From contig JODI01000109.1 of NCBI GenBank assembly GCA_000720805.1, positions 1-22,828 of the forward strand: a stretch of 22,828 bases of DNA, given 5' to 3'. The translations under genes were made by a program, and so were the position numbers. The stretch comes from Streptomyces violaceoruber. Its GTDB lineage: Bacteria; Actinomycetota; Actinomycetes; Streptomycetales; Streptomycetaceae. Positions 21,282 to 22,828 of this stretch are shown one piece after another (positions within the stretch are counted from its first letter, which is position 1; every line of letters starts with the position of its first letter). The notes below the pieces were generated by a model that was not told the DNA's origin, searched no databases, and saw nothing but the letters and a program-made list of their open reading frames with translations.

Positions 21282-21447
21282 CGGGTGGGGCGGTGTGGTG
21301 CGTCGAGGGCGGGGTGGAGGGCCGGGTCGTGGATGACGGGCCTTCGTCGCGCAGGCCCTCTCCGTCCTCGCACGCGGTGAGGGTGAGTGCCGCCAAAGCC
21401 ACCGTGGTCGCGGTGAGCAGCCTGAGACGGGTGGGGTGTGCGGGCAT
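21226..21447 (-). pseudogene. Truncated paralogue of the DUF4232 lipoprotein (73 aa)
   Basis: From ATG 21447, with GGAGAG six bases before it, this encodes 73 residues: a signal peptide and lipobox ending LTLTAC (Cys26), then EDGEGLRDEGPSSTT and a Thr/Pro linker, then a stop. The first 45 residues clearly match the full lipoprotein at 19697 ([19 protein letters not shown]). The whole C-terminal DUF4232 domain is missing; the end reads antisense through the last 56 bases of the HTH gene. Its upstream DNA is also similar to that of the first copy. It may be a decayed duplicate, or a small expressed lipoprotein, since the ribosome-binding site and signal peptide are intact. Confidence 0.7.
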
Positions 21448-21500
21448 GAGCTCTCTCCGGGGGCGGGGTGGGCGTGCGTCAGGGAAGTCGCCGGGGTGTC

Positions 21501-21602
21501 GGATTGATCCACAGCCTGTGGGGTGAGGCGTCCCGGATGCCAGTGGTGGCGGGGGATTCGGGACGCCGGGTCGGTGGGACGGGCCGTGACCTGCGGGGAT
21601 GC
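21501..21602. repeat. Second copy of the divergent control block
   Basis: Aligns with 19767-19865 with short gaps; matching cores include CCACAGC(T/C)TGTG, GTCCCGG, ACGGG(C)TGTG-like segments and CTG(C/G)GGG(G)A. It holds the perfect inverted repeat CCACAG-C-CTGTGG (21509-21521) and GCGTCCCG/CGGGACGC (21528-21535, 21559-21566). Unlike the first copy, no HTH gene follows. Confidence 0.6.
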
Positions 21603-21693
21603 CGTGTCCCGGATGGGCGGCGCGGGATGCGGGACGGTGTGGACGGGCTCCGGGCACCATCAAGTGGCCCTGAGAGTTAGGTTGTTGCCACTG

Positions 21694-21713
21694 CTTGTCC
21701 TTTCTTGTCCTTT
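21694..21713. repeat. Tandem 10-bp repeat CTTGTCCTTT x2
   Basis: Two perfect abutting copies lie 18 bases before the methyltransferase start, in an unusually AT-rich stretch that probably contains its promoter. Confidence 0.85.
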
Positions 21714-21731
21714 GAATGACTGGAGACGCCG

Positions 21732-22634
21732 ATGTCCGGTGACGCCCTCAGCCAGGATCCCGCCGAGCTGAGAAGGAGGATCGACACCACCAAGGCGCAC
21801 CCGGCCCGCGTCTACGACGTCTTCCTCGGCGGCAAGGACAACTACCCCGTCGACCGGGACGCGGCCGCCGCCGCGCTCGCCGCCAATCCGCGCGGCTATC
21901 TCGACGTACGGCACAACCGTGACTTCCTGCGCAGGGCCGTGAATCGGCTGACCCAGGAGGACGGGATCCGGCAGTTCCTGGACATCGGCACCGGGCTGCC
22001 CACCGCGGAGAACGTCCACCAGATCGCCCAGCGCACCGCCCCGGACGCGCGCGTGGTCTACGTCGACAACGACCCCGTCGTGCTCGCCCACGCGCGCGCC
22101 CTGCTCACCAGCGGGCCCGAGGGGCGTACGGACTACATCGACGCCGACTTCAAGGACCCCGCTCATATCCTCGAACAGGCCGCGAAGACGCTGGACTTCG
22201 ACCAGCCCGTGGCGCTGTGCCTGGTCGCGATCCTGCACTTCGTCGAGGACGAGGAGGCCTACCCGATCGTGCGCGGCCTCCTCGACGCGCTGCCCTCCGG
22301 CAGCCGGCTCGTGCTCAGCCATCTGACCGAGGACCTCAACCCCGAGAACATCCGCGCGGTCCAGCGGACCTACACCGAGCGCGGGTTCACCTTCGTGCTG
22401 CGGTCCCGGGCCGAGGTCGAGCGGTTCTTCACCGAGAACTCCCTGGAACTCGCCGAGCCGGGTGTCGTCCCGGCCCATCACTGGCGGGCGGACAACGCGG
22501 CCCCCGTGCCCGAGCAGCCGGAGGCCGCCTATCTGGCCACCCTCGACGCCATCGAGAAGGTCCGGTACGCCGACATCAACGACGTCACGGACGCGGACAT
22601 CAACGTGTACGCGGCGGTGGGGAAGAAGGCGTGA
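21732..22634 (+). CDS. SAM-dependent methyltransferase, DUF574 family
   Basis: A 300-residue class-I methyltransferase fold of the DUF574 (Methyltransf_19) family, very common in Streptomyces, often beside regulators and of unknown substrate. The family N-terminus is clear: TTKAHPARVYDVFLGGKDNYPVDRD. The SAM-binding loop is QFLDIGTGLPTAENVHQIA (about 81-99), the acidic strand-2 end is VVYVDNDPVVLAHARALL, and DADFKDP and LCLVAILHFVEDEEAYPIV follow. ATG 21732 has GGAG six to nine bases upstream. It is transcribed away from the truncated lipoprotein gene. There is no signal peptide, so it is cytoplasmic. Its place, where a second HTH gene would be expected, suggests that it arrived with or after the loss of that gene. 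Confidence 0.92.
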   Translation: MSGDALSQDPAELRRRIDTTKAHPARVYDVFLGGKDNYPVDRDAAAAALAANPRGYLDVRHNRDFLRRAVNRLTQEDGIRQFLDIGTGLPTAENVHQIAQRTAPDARVVYVDNDPVVLAHARALLTSGPEGRTDYIDADFKDPAHILEQAAKTLDFDQPVALCLVAILHFVEDEEAYPIVRGLLDALPSGSRLVLSHLTEDLNPENIRAVQRTYTERGFTFVLRSRAEVERFFTENSLELAEPGVVPAHHWRADNAAPVPEQPEAAYLATLDAIEKVRYADINDVTDADINVYAAVGKKA

Positions 22635-22756
22635 GGCCTCGGACGGGGGCGTGAGCGGTTCGGACGTGGGCGGTCGTGTCCGTGTCGCGTGCCGGGCGTC
22701 GCGACGCCGCGGAGATCCATCAGAAGGGTCCTAGACGAGTAAGTCCGAAGGCTTGG
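22635..22756. other. Gap between methyltransferase and IS transposase
   Basis: No gene seen. GGCGTCGCGACGCC (22695-22708) is a perfect 14-base palindrome. The right part (from about 22720) probably belongs to the insertion sequence. Confidence 0.4.
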
Positions 22757-22828
22757 TCAGTGGTCGTAGGCGGTCAGTGATCGGGTGATGGCTTGGCCCG
22801 TGTTGCGGTTGTGCCAGATGGCGGCGGT
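22757..22828 (-). mobile_element. IS transposase, C-terminal end (partial)
   Basis: The minus strand reads in frame from the window edge to TGA at 22757-22759, giving 23 residues TAAIWHNRNTGQAITRSLTAYDH. The ending AIWHN...TGQ...RSL.AYDH is typical of IS4/IS5-type transposases abundant in Streptomyces. The rest of the element lies to the right. The terminal inverted repeat should lie between about 22720 and 22756, but cannot be set without the other end. Confidence 0.75.

Overview
The window is chromosomal DNA from a Streptomyces species. It is very GC-rich with strong third-position GC, uses GTG and TTG starts freely, and carries the developmental sigma gene bldN with its anti-sigma partner rsbN, a rex-hemACD operon and the small HTH gene known in S. 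coelicolor as bdtA. Gene order from the bdtA-like gene through the bS22 gene, epimerase and acyltransferase to bldN follows S. coelicolor SCO3328 to SCO3323 as I remember it. The outer parts (bS22, galE2-like, acyltransferase, serB1-like HAD, glutaredoxin, hemACDB) also match the Rv0500A-Rv0512 neighbourhood of Mycobacterium. This is mostly core chromosome; the right end is more variable.

Layout. (1) Positions 1-89 hold the 3' end of a 5S rRNA and its strong intrinsic terminator, so an rRNA operon lies just to the left. (2) 119-3982, plus strand: HAD phosphatase, VC0807-family membrane protein, MFS transporter, and AcuC-type deacetylase overlapping the MFS gene. (3) 3983-4315: repeat-rich gap, then a phosphatase-like hypothetical gene. 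(4) 5261-8167, plus: bdtA-like HTH regulator, a 32-residue ribosomal protein bS22, an epimerase-like SDR and a PlsC-type acyltransferase, ending at a bidirectional terminator. (5) 8271-11850, minus: rsbN, bldN and a SerB-like HAD phosphatase, with a 409-bp regulatory gap upstream of bldN. (6) 11978-18969, plus: glutaredoxin, then rex-hemA-hemC-hemD (4-nt stop/start overlaps) and hemB. (7) 18963-21447: a DUF4232 lipoprotein divergent from a membrane-spanning HTH regulator, followed by a truncated second copy of the lipoprotein. (8) DUF574-type SAM methyltransferase at 21732-22634. (9) The last 72 bases are the C-terminus of an IS transposase cut by the window edge.

How the genes work together. 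Rex senses the NADH/NAD+ ratio; a near-perfect Rex operator lies in its own promoter, so haem synthesis is tied to redox state. HemA, HemC, HemD and HemB supply early tetrapyrrole steps, with HemB separated by a strong hairpin and a likely leaderless start. BldN is made as a pro-sigma and held by RsbN; a promoter of the sigma-BldN type precedes rsbN, forming a feedback loop. A BldD-type inverted repeat precedes the bdtA-like gene.

The best candidate for something undescribed is the lipoprotein/transmembrane-HTH pair at 18963-21447. The two genes share a divergent control region, and a homologous copy of that region with a decayed lipoprotein gene lies 1.7 kb away. This suggests a duplicated membrane-anchored one-component signalling module of which one copy is decaying.
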